Below, piece by piece: positions 1 through 12,538 of a stretch of DNA of 64,000 nt (the stretch's first letter is position 1; each line of letters opens with the position of its first letter). This DNA comes from Camellia lanceoleosa. Taxonomy: Eukaryota > Streptophyta > Magnoliopsida > Ericales > Theaceae. The stretch lies in NCBI GenBank assembly GCA_025200525.1, contig CM045770.1:88870084-88934083 (forward strand), read 5' to 3'. The position numbers were made by a program, and so were the translations under genes. The notes beneath the pieces were generated by a model, which had not been told where the DNA came from, ran no database searches, and worked only from the letters and a program-made list of their open reading frames with translations.

Positions 1-380
1 TGATAGGAATAAAGCATGGAGAAAGCTACAGGAAGATTCTTACAGAGAAGAAAACTCCAATATGAAAAGATGAGGTTGTGAAAAGAAAGGCATGGAAAAT
101 GAAAGAAAATTATCCGTGGAATCAATATGGAAGTATCTGTACATAAATCAAGATCCAAAAAAATCTGATTATTAACTATAAACAAACAAAGCTTACATAA
201 AGCAATATCCAAAAAAGCTGATTATTAAACAAAGTGTGGTTAATATTAACTATATCAAATGATTACAAATTAGAGGGTGATTAGAAAAAGCACCAAAGAT
301 CATCTCCATTAAGGTAAACCTTGTCCAATTGCATCACACAAGGCAACTCTTTAGATTTGGAATAAATTTTTAATTTCTTA

Positions 381-570
381 GGCTCCGTTTGGATAGGTGG
401 ATTGATAATTGGACGTAAATTGATAATGCTGAAATAAAGGATGACAAAGAGATAGAGAGATGCATTTTATTAATATTTTAGAATCATTCATGGAAAATTT
501 CAAATAACTATATTCACCAAGTTAATTATTTCAAATCCGTTATTCTAAAACTCTCCAATCCAATGCAGCC
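381..570. mobile_element. MITE-like element with GGCTCCGTTTGGAT end
   Basis: The left end GGCTCCGTTTGGATAGG is matched in inverted orientation by the right end, which reads GGCTGCATTGGATTGG on the other strand. The 190-bp AT-rich body has no coding capacity. Ends starting GGCTCCGTTTGG are common on plant MITEs. No clear target duplication was found, so the exact borders and superfamily are uncertain. Confidence 0.45.
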
Positions 571-1384
571 AAATATATTCATTTCGAATCCATAAATGGA
601 AACGCAACCATAGTTTTGTCAAACATTTTCATCTGAAAGCAACTTAAACAAGAAATCTGATCTCACACACAGCTAACACTTTTCCTTAATTTGAAACAAT
701 CACTTTCAAAGTAATTAAAGTTTCCATTAACCTGACCCAAGAAACAGTGCTACCTCGAGACAATAAGTCATCACAATGAGTAGAGGTGAAAGATTGTTCT
801 TCAAAGCAACATCTGAACCTGAAATATCAGATAAAATAAATAAATAAATAAATAATTTTTTTAAAAAAAAAAAAAAGGAGGAACATAAACAGAGAAAAAT
901 ACCATTGTTGCATCCAAATGTGGCATAGCAGCTCCTTGCTTTTAAGTTGTTCCAGAATTGTGCCCTAGAGCTTAAGGGATGGAATCAAATATATAGTTTT
1001 AATACATGAAATAATTGCTAAATTACATGCAAACACTACGAAAATACCCTAGTTAATGAGACTTTAAAGCTTCTTCCAATCCGCGAGTTTTATATTTGAT
1101 GCAAGTTGATTTTTAAAATGACATTCACAACAAATCACATATAGTCTATCATTAGGAGTGATTTTTGAGTATTTAGTTTAAAGAAAATCACATTAGGGAG
1201 ATGATCAGTTTAACTTACAAGCTACCAAATGCATAAGGCACTAAAATAAGTCTGTTTCAAGGCTAATTGTGCAATTAAGTGCCTGAGATTTTAACAGTCA
1301 TTAATTAACTAGTGCAGCAAAGTTTATGAATAGTAAAAAAGACAAAATATTTTATTAAAGAAATGCTAAGTTCACATAGGTTTT

Positions 1385-1457
1385 GGTGCACAAGAATGCA
1401 CAACCCTCTCACATGTGGGACCCACATGATGTGAGAAGGTTGTGCATTCTGTGCACC
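1385..1457. mobile_element. 73-bp hairpin MITE remnant
   Basis: The sequence folds on itself. The arm beginning GGTGCACAAGAATGCACAAC pairs with the arm ending GTTGTGCATTCTGTGCACC, with a short loop around ACATGTGGGACCCACAT. A similar loop (TGTGGGACCCAC) occurs in the hairpin at 48889-48998, so the two may belong to one family. Confidence 0.55.
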
Positions 1458-4400
1458 TAGGCATTGTTCAATATTTTATGATTGTAAGAAGAGACTAAAT
1501 TTCCAAAATTATTTTACTTCCATCAGTAGATGAATAGGAAAATAATTGCCTCTCTCTTACGCAATGAGATTATGAACACATCAATGAATAAATAAATATT
1601 ATGTATATACATAAAAAGAAAGAAATATAACACAATTAAGATAGATATTCTTCCCCTTAGCGCAGCCCTGAACAAGAGATTGGAAACAACATGAAATTGA
1701 AAAGAGGATTTACCTAAAGGGCTGACATGATATACGAGGTGAGGAAGATGAGGCCAACAATGCTTTCACTCAGTCAAATTAATTCCCTCAATGTAAGCAT
1801 TGACATGTACACCGTAAGCAGGTGAAACTTGACAGGAGCAACTACCTACCAGAAAGCCTGCTAGTAGAAAATATTTACAAAGCAGCATAATCAACTCCCT
1901 TACAAGTGAGGCATAAACGAAACAAGCAATCAGTGAAACTAAACAACAGAATCAGTATATGGCCATGCTGACTTTACCTATCGTGAGATCCATGCCATCC
2001 AGCTGTAAAATCACAGGTAGGATTCCATCTTGCATGCTTGTATTATTTACTCTAGCTTCAACACTTGATCTTGTTGAACATGGTTCATTCTGTACATTAA
2101 TACAGCCAAATGTTCTGATTAATCTAGACTTCATCTAGAGCTGTGCAAGTGTCTAAGTGAAACTCCACATAGATTGATTACGAATTCATTTTTGAAAACT
2201 ACTCCAAAAAAAGGCTCCAAAGTGAAACATAAAAGAGGCATTTTCATTTGTTACCATAGAAGTGAAAACACTCGGATAAAACAGCAAGCCAAAGCCTATT
2301 CACATTTGAACTCTCAAGGAGGAAAAAAAATGTTTCCTGTTATTAAGAAAGATTCTCATAAAAAAGCACAAAACTACACCTTCATATCTATTATTTCCCG
2401 CAAACATGAAATTCACGCACATTACTGTCCTATAGTACTGTCGATCATCCCAACCTGTTAGTGATAAAATGAATAGTCTATTGTTCACAATCAAGAATGA
2501 TTGATACTCGGTCAAGCAATACAAGTAGCAAGGAGTTTGATTTTGTGCTCTATGCTTTAGTAAAAACTATCCCATATCTCTCCATTTCATGAGCGCACAA
2601 CTGAAGCATGGATACTCAACTCTTGCTGTTTCAGTCTTTCTCTTTGATGATACAGATTGCAGGAATACTCCAAGTCTCATTAGCATGGTCCATCAATGTA
2701 GAGCTGTCATTGATAAGTGCATTTACAAAGCCATTCATCTCAGCTTCCCTTCACAAGAATAATATAGTTTAAATAATCGCTGTTCCTATTTATTGCTGAC
2801 ACTTAACATTAAAATTTCATCATTTGTTATTGAAAATAACATTTTCTATTAGATTGTTGATCACTAATATATAGCTATGTTAGATCATTTTGTCATTTTA
2901 TTTATTTATCAAAATGTGTTTATATGTTGATATCATATGATGTTCTTGATCGTTAACAATTCTAGCTTAGATTCTCCACATACGTTATCATTAGAAACCT
3001 GCCTCTAGCTACTTTCAAACTTCCCTATAGTATAACCTGGGCCAGTGAATGAGCCAATAATTTGCAGATAATTTTATTCATAAACTTAACTGAAACAGAG
3101 AGCAAAAGACATTAAATTAACTAGCAGTCTGAATATTGTTCATTTTACTTGTGAAGAAAAGAAAATTATCCACAAGATTCTCCACGTGCTAAAACTACAA
3201 GAAGAAAAAAATGACCTCTATTTATTATGCAACCATCAAGAGGTCCATAGGATACTAGCAGTCAATATATACCCTGTTATTGTTGGGTTCCTTTTCTAAC
3301 AACTTAATATTTTGGAATTAGTGATGCTATAATATGGTATATGAGCTCCAGGTAGGAGATGTCTTGGGTGTATATATCTCCGTCTACGTTTGTTTCCCCA
3401 TTTGAATTATGTTTCTGTGCATGTTTGAATGTTTTCATCTCCACATGCAAGACAATATCGTACATGAAGGAGGGTGTTGAAGAGCTTGATATGCATTGTT
3501 TGACCCCTTTCCTAACCCGACATGATGAATGGCACCAAGCCTATAAAATATCCCCACAATAAGAGGAAACATAAGAAGAATAGAACTGATCACTAGAGAT
3601 GCTAAATCTTTATTTCTATCATCCCATTTATAAAACTGATTGCAGCACTTCATTTTCAACCCAACAGAACGTAAAAAAGAAAGAGAAAAAAAATAAAAAT
3701 AAAAATAAAAAATGAAGGAAAAATAAATAGAAGATAAAATACATATTGAATATTGAGAAAAACACAAAATCAATATAGTTAAATTTAAAAACCACAGACT
3801 AGGTAACCAAAAAGTCAAAAATTCCTTAAGAAGCAAATTTGAGTCTCAAACTCTTATGGGAGGTCCTAGTGTGGCCACCTGCTGCCCGTGTACATAGGGC
3901 CCTCCCATATCACACAGAATGTCAAACTGGTTTTCGAGATCCCCTGAATCTTTACTCAATACTATTACTAGAACAAGCAGAACACTATACTATTAAACCC
4001 CAACCTGTTGAAGTTCATTGCTTCCTAAAAACATCACTATAAATTGTTGCATCTTTCATGAATAAAATTTATAATCCAAATACCTGCAACCCTTGGTCAT
4101 CAGCCAAACACATAGAAATGCACAAGAGAAGCCCTAGAACCAGTAAAGAATATTTTGGCAGTAAACTAAGAATGTCCTGGAAGTGAGAAATTACAAACTA
4201 GAATTCAACAGGTTGCAAAATGATATAGGTCACCCAATATAGAGTAATGTGTTCTAGGCAAAGCCATATGAACAAATTTTAAAACAAGAACAGGAAATGA
4301 AAACTACATTCTGAGCTTATTTAATAATTTGTTGTCAAACAAGCAAATTGAAATTTAGATTACATGGACTGTGGGTCAAAGTGTGGATGCAAGTCTGTAT

Positions 4401-5641
4401 GTAAGACTTGTTCATTCCTTTTACAACGGTTTTCCATCTTTTTCAATTGTTGAGTCACTCATACTCCATGGGGTAAAACAAAGTCTCCTAGCAACAGTTT
4501 ATGAGATGTGAATGCATATTTGAGTGTGAGTATCATAGTTAAATTTCCAAATATCTGCACTGAAATTCACCACGTATAAGCAACATTTTACTTGAATATT
4601 GAAAGATGCTATCTACCAACAATAGAAAGTGAGAAATCTAATTCTGCATGAAATTTTCTCACCTACCGACATCGTAACTTTTGCATGAATTTCCAAATAC
4701 GACACCAACCTACTAAGTAACCGACTATTAAAGATTATTAATTACCAACCACAGAATCTTACAATTGTCCACAAATCCTGAGGCTCCTAAAATCCCGCAC
4801 TAGGTAACCGACGTTATGAATTCTAGTTTGACGTCCAATCTGTTATAATTCTCTCAACCCTACCAAACCAAAAACAGAGGTCCATCTAATCACAACACTT
4901 TATTATTACCCGATACATCAATTAGAAAAAAACAGCATAACACGTGAACCAAGCCGACAAGAAGAAACCAAAAACTATAGTTAATTGATTGCTACTCTTA
5001 GTTATCAACCCATCAATAGGATTCAATGCTTCAAAAAAGCATCCCTTAACCGTTAGACAATCACATCCCAACAAGAAGTAACCAAAAACTACGATCCGAT
5101 CAGACACAAATGGTGCATGTCAACCCAACACATTGACGCTATAATTCAGGGGAAACCCCAAAAAATGTTAAGAGTAATAAATCATCAACGAGAAACAAAA
5201 AACTGTAATGCAATCTATTTACACATCCAACTGCATTCCACTATGCAGGGGCAGGTGCAAGACCCCTAATTCATCCTATATGATTGAGCAGGTAACTTTA
5301 AGCAAGTTACCACGCATATTATCCATCCGGCCACAACACCTAATCATCAATCTTGAAGTTGAATTTGATGCTCTTTTTGAGAAATGTAGGATCTATTTAC
5401 AAATACACCCAAATAAATCAAAAACATACATGTCCAATGGCCACATTTATGAACCAAATGATTAAACAAAACACAATCACCAACACCACATAAGCAAGAA
5501 AAGAAAAAGAACATAAATAACAGTGTTGCACAAGATCAAAAGTAATTTATGTAACCTCTTTCTATTAACTAGAAAGATTTTATTTTTATTGCTTTTAATA
5601 TTTAAAGATTGACAAAACCTTACATTCAGTAAGTTTATATG

Positions 5642-6427
5642 TCAAAGGTCAACCTCACATTCTTTAGATGGAGTCAAGAGAGACCCCGACCCATCACCAG
5701 CACTAGCCGAATGCCCAATTTCGACATCGTAGCAGTAAACCCTCATGAGACGCTTTCTGGTAAGCCAACCACCACTTCGAAACCTAACCACAGCCAAAAC
5801 CCTAACCCCAAAACTCACGGTACCATTCCTCTTATCTTCCAAAATCTCCTTCACCACATTGTTCCCCACATTGGCTCCAACAATAGCCATACGAGCAGAA
5901 ACTAGGGTTTGGTTCAATTTCGCCTGTTGAAAAGGAGCCAATTTGGATTGCGAAACTAAGAACCCGTCTCCGTAGAACACAGAGGCTTCAATCCGATCGT
6001 AAAGGATGCAGAACTTGGTGTTAGGGTTGGCGACGACGATGGAGAGGTCGAGGGTGGCGGAGAGGTCGGAGGAGGTGGCGTTGAGGGGGGAGGCGAAGGC
6101 GGAGGAGACGCGGAACTCAGGGAGGCGGGGGCGGACGACGGACCACGAGATAAAGAAGATAGTTCCGATGAGGAGGAAAACGAAGAGCATAGCGGATAGG
6201 AGGCGGAGGAGGAAGGAGGAGTTGGAGCGGCGGAGGGGGGGGTAGAAGGGAGCGGGGCTGACGACGGCGGCGAAGTAGGGGGAAGGTGGCGGAGGGGAGT
6301 AGAAGTAGGCGGAGTCGACGAGCGGAGACGCCCTGGGGTACCCGGTGGCGACTTGGCCAGCCTGAGATGGGTAACAGGTTACCGGCTTGTTCTGGTCACG
6401 CTCGTCAGCTCCGGTGTTGGAAGCCAT
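5642..6427 (-). CDS. LEA_2 / NDR1-HIN1-like membrane protein
   Basis: Single-exon gene of 261 residues. The start chosen is the ATG at 6427 (MASNTGADERD), because the frame upstream lies in the promoter and the CT-rich leader. The N-terminal 70 residues are Pro/Ser/Tyr-rich and probably cytosolic (SPPPPSPYF near 44-52). One hydrophobic membrane segment spans about 72-97. After it comes a LEA_2 domain at about 105-235 with the VANPNTKFCILYD stretch (131-144), the NPN motif typical of NDR1/HIN1-like (NHL) proteins. This architecture is known for plasma-membrane or ER proteins linked to defence and abiotic stress; the exact role here is not known. Several N-x-S/T sites follow the membrane segment, as expected for an extracellular domain. 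Length is normal for the family, with no frameshift or missing part. It is the only convincingly intact host gene in the window and is flanked by transposon debris on the upstream side. Confidence 0.9.
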   Translation of the reverse strand: MASNTGADERDQNKPVTCYPSQAGQVATGYPRASPLVDSAYFYSPPPPSPYFAAVVSPAPFYPPLRRSNSSFLLRLLSAMLFVFLLIGTIFFISWSVVRPRLPEFRVSSAFASPLNATSSDLSATLDLSIVVANPNTKFCILYDRIEASVFYGDGFLVSQSKLAPFQQAKLNQTLVSARMAIVGANVGNNVVKEILEDKRNGTVSFGVRVLAVVRFRSGGWLTRKRLMRVYCYDVEIGHSASAGDGSGSLLTPSKECEVDL

Positions 6428-6445
6428 AGAGAGAGAGAGAGAGAT
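6428..6445 (-). promoter_or_regulatory. CT-rich 5' leader of the LEA_2-like gene
   Basis: Directly before the ATG the minus strand has an uninterrupted run of CT dinucleotides. Such pyrimidine-rich leaders are common in plant 5' UTRs. The run supports 6427 as the start because it separates the TATA box from the coding region. Confidence 0.5.
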
Positions 6446-6482
6446 GGGTTTTTTTTCAGGAGACTGGAAGGAGCGAGTGAGG

Positions 6483-6492
6483 AGTATATAAA
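6483..6492 (-). promoter_or_regulatory. TATA box of the LEA_2-like gene
   Basis: On the minus strand the sequence reads CCCTTTATATACTCC, about 58 bases before the ATG. That spacing leaves room for a transcription start near 6455 and a short leader of about 30 bases. Confidence 0.65.
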
Positions 6493-6822
6493 GGGATAGG
6501 GATAGGAGCAGGAGTGGGGGCAGGGATGAGTTCAGATTCGTTAAAATTGAAAATATCAGGTGAAATTGACTCATTAGTAGATTAAGAATTTATTTCGGTA
6601 ATTTAAAGTATTTATTTTATATAATTAATTAAAAAATTTATTAATGAAAAAAATAAAATTGATCCAATATTAATGCTTATATTACTACAATATTTTTATT
6701 TAAATGCACTACATATTTTAAAAATTGACTAACCATCATTATTTATGTCTGAATAATTTAATTTTTTATATATATATATTTTTTAATTTATTATATGAGA
6801 TGAACAATTCAGGCCATTGATC

Positions 6823-7061
6823 ATGTTTGGTAAAGTTGTGGAAAAGTGTTTATAGCTTATGCCTAAACAGCTTATAGCTTATAATTATGAACATAAGCTG
6901 ATTTCTGACTTATAAATTAAGCATCTCCTGCCCCACTCAAAGAATAAGCTGATTTCTGATTTTCAAAAAGTTATAAGCTATAAATTAAACTAAATACATC
7001 AAAATACCTTAAATTAAGCTGAAAACTGAAATAAATAGTTTTTAAACTATACCAAACAGGG
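6823..7061. mobile_element. MITE with TGTTTGGT ends
   Basis: The left end TCATGTTTGGTAAAGTTG is mirrored by the right end, which reads CCCTGTTTGGTATAGTTT on the other strand. The body of about 240 bp contains repeated AAGCTGATTTCTGA and TTATAAGCTATAA motifs and no open frame. No certain target duplication was seen. Confidence 0.55.
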
Positions 7062-7624
7062 TTATTATAACTTTAACTTTTAAGTGGCCTTGTTTGAAAA
7101 GTTTATGATTATTTGATTTTTTAATTATTTTAATGTGATTAAAATAATTGTGTTTGAAAAATTAATTAATTTTTATTATAGTCAATTTAATGACTATAAA
7201 AAAAATGATTATAAGTTAATATAATATTTTATTTTATTTATTATTTTAATTTATTTTGTCTTTTAATAAGTAATTTTAAGTCAACTCTCTTTCTAAACAC
7301 GTTGGCGTCTTTAAATTTAGGAAATCCCAACTCTAGAAGGTGGTTGGTGGGAATGGGATGCACCTGATTGTAACTGTACGAACAGGTTTTGGACACGTGG
7401 CGGCCCATGCAGTCATCCAGGTACTGTGCGAGCGTTACTTACTTGGGTCAAGTTCAAGTGGGGTCCACTGTATGCAAGTCCAGATAAGGTCGGTAGATTT
7501 TAAATTACTGAAATAGGCCTGTGTGGCTTGGGTCATTTGAAAAACAAAGAGCGATGAAATGGGGATAGTGAAGTAAAGAAGGTAAGATACGAGAACTAAA
7601 TAGTAAATTTATATTTGTGCATTT

Positions 7625-8086
7625 AGAGCATCTTCAATGCAATATTCTCATTAAGAGGATGAATATAATATTTTTTATTCAAAAAGTAAATATAGAGGAG
7701 GTCACTATTCATTTAAACTCCAATCATAATCCTTCATTTTTTTCATTTAAACTCTATTCAAAAAGTATTTTTTATTCATTAATAAATATTTAATTTTAAA
7801 ATTTTTGTAAAATATATTTAATATTGTACTCATTTTAAAGGTATGATTTTATACTTTTTAATGATGTCAATTTTATAAAAATTAAATTTATAAATTAAAA
7901 GTTATTTGTAATATAATAAGAAATACAAAATGAATAGTGTTTTGGAGGGCTCCTTCATTTTTTCATCCTCCCTTCAAATATGAAGGATGAACTCATTCTC
8001 CTCTCAAATAAAGATGAATTTAGAGGGTGGATTGGAGGAGACCATCCTTCATATTTGAAGATATGAAGGATGGGTTGGAGATGCTG
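7625..8086. mobile_element. MITE with AGCATCT-CAA ends
   Basis: The left end AGAGCATCTTCAATGC matches the right end read on the other strand, AGCATCTCCAACCCATCC. Inside, GAAGGATGA-type motifs recur in both orientations near the right end. AT-rich body, no coding capacity. GAGCATCTCCAA ends are frequent on plant MITEs. Confidence 0.6.
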
Positions 8087-8120
8087 ACCTTTTCTGAAGA
8101 CAAAGTTGCCCGCTGTAGTC

Positions 8121-8430
8121 AGGACTCGTCCTTGTATTTCTTATTTATAGGATTATTGGATTCACTTTTAAACCTAATTTTGATAATTTAAATTATTTAT
8201 ATTTTAAGATTTATTTAATATATTATATTTGTAAAAAATTAAGTTGATCGGATATAAGAAAGTATGTATTCAATTTTCTGAACACATGCTTTCTTATATC
8301 TGACCAACTTGATTTTTTACAGGTATGATATACTGAACAAATCTTAAAATATGAACGATTCGGATTATCAAACTTAGGTCTAAAAGTGAGCCAAATGACT
8401 CTGCAAGTAAGAAATGCAAGGAAAGATCTT
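8121..8430. mobile_element. 310-bp foldback element
   Basis: Nearly the whole element is an inverted repeat centred at 8275. For example CTTGTATTTC at 8131 pairs with GAAATGCAAG at 8411, and AAGTTGATCGGATATAAG pairs with the arm containing CTTATATCTGACCAACTT. The core motif (AAGTTGATCGGATAT) is shared with the elements at 52796-53199 and 58741-58890, suggesting one family. Confidence 0.7.
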
Positions 8431-8780
8431 GATTCGCTCGGAACGGCCAATCGTTAGGAGGCGAATAGTGCCCGAATTTTTGAAATCTTTAAAATTTAAG
8501 TCAAATTTGGCATATTGCAAAAAAGTCAAAAAGTCAAAAAGTTACTCAAAAAGTTAAAAAGTTAACACTATTTACCAAAAGTCAACAATTACGGCTGCAC
8601 AACTCCCAATCCTAATTTTTCCCTACAAATCAATTTTTATAATTTTTTATTACACATTTTTTCATAAAAAGTCAAAAAGTTAACTCAAACATCCATATTT
8701 TCTTCCTCAATTTTTTAGTCCAAAAAGACAAAAAATACACTTATTTAGAACACCCCAAACAACCCCTTAGATAAATAAAT

Positions 8781-10112
8781 GGATAAATTACACTAACACC
8801 CTTGAGGTTTATATTTATTACAATTCTCTCTCTCATCTTTTGAAAATTACATCTCTCTCATGAGATTTAAAGTTTCATTACAGATTCTCCTCTCAGCAAT
8901 TTAATTTTTTTTAAATACCACACCCCTCACATTTTAGAAATTACAATCCCCTCCCTAAGGTTTAAAATAGCATTACCATATGCCCCCTTGAAAAAAAAAT
9001 TAGTTGAAAAAAAATTTTGTTTGTAAATTTTTTTTAATTTTTGTTTAAAAACTAACGTAAACTTATTTTTTAAATTTACGTTTTTTTCCTCAAATTTACA
9101 AACTGAGACAAACCATTTATAAACCAAAAAAATTATCAAACAAGTTTTTATGATAGTTTTTAAAATTTTTGTAAATATAAATTGAAAACTGAAAACGCAA
9201 TGGTTACCAAACAAGTCTCAGATGGTAAAAATATCATAAAATTAACAAATAATTAAATAAGTTATCAACGTAAGAAATGACTTATCAAAAGATTCTTAGG
9301 CTATGTATAGTTTGATTTTTAGAATTTTTTTTTAAAAATTAAAAATTAATTTGGTTAAGAAATAAAAAATAAAAAATAAAAAATAATTATCATTTAAGGG
9401 TAAAAAATAATTATCATTTTAACTTTTGGGCATGTTATATACATAGGTATGACTGTTTCAATTTAATTTGTAAAAAATTATTTCTAACCACTCGAAAGAT
9501 AAAAATTATATAAAAATGATAATTATTTTTTTTAGTTTTTATTTCTTAACTAAATTAATTTTTAATTTTTAAAAAAAATTTTTAAAAATCAAACCATATA
9601 TAGCCTAAGAATCTTTTGATAAGTCATTTCTTGCATTGATAACTTATTTAATTATTTGTTCATTTTACGACATTTTTACTATCTAAAGCCTGTTTGGTAA
9701 CCATTTCATTTTCAATTTTCAATTTATATTTACAAAAATTTTAAAAATTACCATAAAAACTTGTTTGATAATTTTTTTTGGTTTTTAAATGTTAAATTTA
9801 AAAATTTTACTAACAAATTTTTTTTTTCAATTAATTTTTTTTCAAATGAATTTTTTTTCCAACTAATACTAACCGAGGGGGTAATTGGTAATGCTATTTT
9901 AAACCTTAGGGAGGGGATTGTAATTTCTAAAACGTGAGGGGTGTCAATGTAATTTACCTAGTGAGGGTAAAATTGGCATTTAAAAAAATTAAATTGCTGA
10001 GGGGGGAATTTGTAATAAAACTTTAAACCTCAAGGGGGGAGATGTAATTTCCAAAATGTGAGGGGAAACTGTAATAAATATAAATCTCAGGGGGTGTCAG
10101 TGTAATTTATCC
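8781..10112. mobile_element. 1.33-kb foldback element
   Basis: The arms mirror each other around 9446. GGATAAATTACACTAACACC at 8781 pairs with the stretch ending GTGTAATTTATCC at 10112, and the 9288-9440 arm (AAGATTCTTAGGCTATGTAT) pairs with 9590-9620. The mirrored blocks also carry matching 'AATTACA..CTC' minirepeats. Ends of the type GGATAAATTACACTxACACC are familiar from plant foldback or MULE-type MITEs. No target duplication could be confirmed. Open frames inside are AT-rich artefacts. Confidence 0.7.
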
Positions 10113-10135
10113 TAATCTCTGAAATTTTTATTTCA

Positions 10136-10560
10136 TATAAATTTTTTATTTACATTTGAAAAATTATGATAGTTTTGATAGAGTTTTAAAATTATAATTT
10201 GAGAATATATTTATATTTTGAGTTTATAAATGTTAGAATTATGATTTGACTGTGAAAAATTTATTTAGTTATAAGTTTTAAAAAGAGTTTGAAATTTTTA
10301 ATGTGACATATGATATTTGATTAAAAAATTTACAACTCATAATCAAATACACAATTAATGTTCTATGCAAAACTTATAAAAAAAAATTTAAAATTTTCGA
10401 AAATATTTTTTATTTAAAATATAAAAATAACATGTGCCAAAAAAAAAAAAAAAAAACTGTTCTGGTCAACCAGTCGGACACCCGAGAACATCCGGGAGGA
10501 TGACGAGGTAGACATATTTTCAAAAGTAGGTGTGGAATCAATGTTTGAAAATTGTAACCA
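10136..10560. repeat. Dispersed repeat, copy 1 (partner near 57985-58440)
   Basis: This AT-rich stretch shares long similarity with 57985-58440: both contain ATGTGACATATGATATTTGA, AAAATTTACAACTCATAA and, after a poly-A run, a GTTC(T/C)GGTCAAC block. It is a dispersed non-coding repeat of unassigned superfamily, likely a MITE; borders are approximate. Confidence 0.55.
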
Positions 10561-11654
10561 AACAATGCATTCAACCACCAAGGGCTAGTTTGGCATGTGC
10601 TAAATAAGTTAAAAAGTCAAAAAGTCACTATCTTATTTAAGTCACATCATTTTATTCAAATCATATCACTTCTCTAACACATCACATCAAACCCAACCCA
10701 ACCAAATATAAGTCAAAAAGTGCATTTTTTTAGGACATCCCAAACCAAAAGTTTCCAAAATTTCACCAAACACAGCCTATATTGTTCTCCTTAAAATTTG
10801 TAATCTCATTATAAATTACTTCATAAATTGCTAATATCATGTCCTAAAATTTTTTAAATGACCATTTTACCATTTTTCTTACAATTTCTTCTTTCTATCA
10901 TCATGACTATATTCTACAATTTTTCATCATTAAATTTTATCTAAATATATTCTTATTAAGTGATGATATATAAATATAAATTTTATATAGAATTATTAAA
11001 CACAATAATATAACTTAATGGTGACCTTTCACTTTAAAACAAAATATTCATAAACATGATTTATATTTATAGCAATATCACTATTACAACATTTTTATAA
11101 TATTTTTTGTATAAATTTTATATATGAATATAATTTTTCATTAAAAGGTATAAAATTTATATAATTTTTTTTAAAAAAAATTTCATTCAATACAACAAAA
11201 TAAGATATATATTGAATTTTTATATTTTTTGTATTTGGTGAATTTAAAAAAAAAATCATAAAATATTATATTTCTTAAGTATATCTAGAGAAAGTCTATC
11301 TAAAAAAAAAAATTACTTAAAATATTTTTAAAAATTCAATAAAAATAATATAAAAAAAACACAAAAAATAAAAAAACTTGATTTTTTTGTATGACTTAAA
11401 CCAAAGAAAATGATTGTTATTTTTCTTGATATGACATGGATGAAAATTTTGAATTATTTAATTATTTTATATGTATAAAGGCTAAGGGACAAATATGTCA
11501 TTTTAATCTGACAGGGAGATAAGTGTAATTTTTTAAATGTAAGGGAAATCTATAGGGAAATTCTATTTCTACACACTTAATTAGCTTAGTGTACATCTTT
11601 TCTCAATACACACTTATTAATTTGATTATTAACTAATTTTCTCACTCAACACAC

Positions 11655-12538
11655 GGGCGTGTTTGATTCGTCGTATTAAGGGGGGACTATCCACTATTTG
11701 GATTGTAATCCAAATAGTGCTCCTTATCCGCCGTTTGATTTTTTTTTAATTTGCCGGACTCCTTATCCCCCATATGGGGGACTATTGTGTCCTTGGGGGG
11801 AAGGGGGTATGGGATAGTTTTTGGGGGACTATCCACGGTTAAGATTAGGTGGTCAAAATGACCATTTTGACCCTCTACTATTTAATTATGTATTATATTT
11901 AATAAAATTAAATAAAATTTAAATGTCTCAATTTAAAAATAAAATAATTTTATTTAAATTTTTATTGATGTTTTATTTATTTAATTTTTTAAAATAATTT
12001 TTTATAGATATTTTATTGATGTTTTATTTTTAAATTTTATTTATATTTTATTTTATTTCATTATTTAAATTTAATAGATGTTTTATTTAATTTCATTGTT
12101 TGATTATTATTATTTTTAAAAACAAATTTATTTAAAATTTTAATTAAAAAAAACGATATATATTTTTATTGATATTTTTTTTATTTATTTTTTAAAAAAA
12201 ATTAATTTATTTAATTATGTAAAAAATAAAATAAAATAAATTTTTATTTAATCTAGCTAAAAATAATTAAAATATTAAAGATATGTTTAATATTGCTATT
12301 ACATAGTAAACAATTGAAAAATAGTAAAATAGTCTTTTGTTCATTTATCATATCCAGTCCGTCCAACCAAACGTTAGATTCACAAAAATAGTCATTTTCA
12401 GACATCTAATCCTATGAAAAAACAAACACATGATACATATCCAATCCAACCAAATTGTCCGGGGGATTCACAGTCCCAAGACTCAAGTTTGATGGATTCT
12501 AATCCCCCCTTATCCAGTCCGTCCAAATCAAACACACC
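11655..12538. mobile_element. Nested MITE unit 1 (GGGCGTGTTTGATTCG end)
   Basis: The left end GGGCGTGTTTGATTCG is mirrored by the right end, which reads GGTGTGTTTGATTTGGACGG on the other strand. CCGCCGGACT and ATATGGGGGA blocks follow the left end. The interior is very AT-rich. The unit sits inside the 11555-14719 element and is followed head-to-tail by a second, similar unit. Confidence 0.65.

Larger units (their letters stand above)
1..5600. other. Non-coding stretch left of the LEA_2-like gene
   Basis: No gene could be assigned here. Open frames are short, AT-rich and do not resemble known families. Two exon-like stretches can be read on the minus strand, near 1960-2134 and 2650-2740 (the latter reads MNGFVNALINDSSTLMDHAN and continues to a stop). 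The first ends in a good GT splice donor context, but no gene model links them. Two small inverted-repeat elements (381-570 and 1385-1457) are listed separately. The stretch could contain introns or a decayed gene. Confidence 0.5.

Noticed and set aside
6006..6245. 79-codon open frame on + strand opposite the LEA_2-like gene
   Set aside because: It is the GC-rich antisense shadow of the LEA_2 coding region, Arg/Glu-rich by composition, with no promoter or family pattern.
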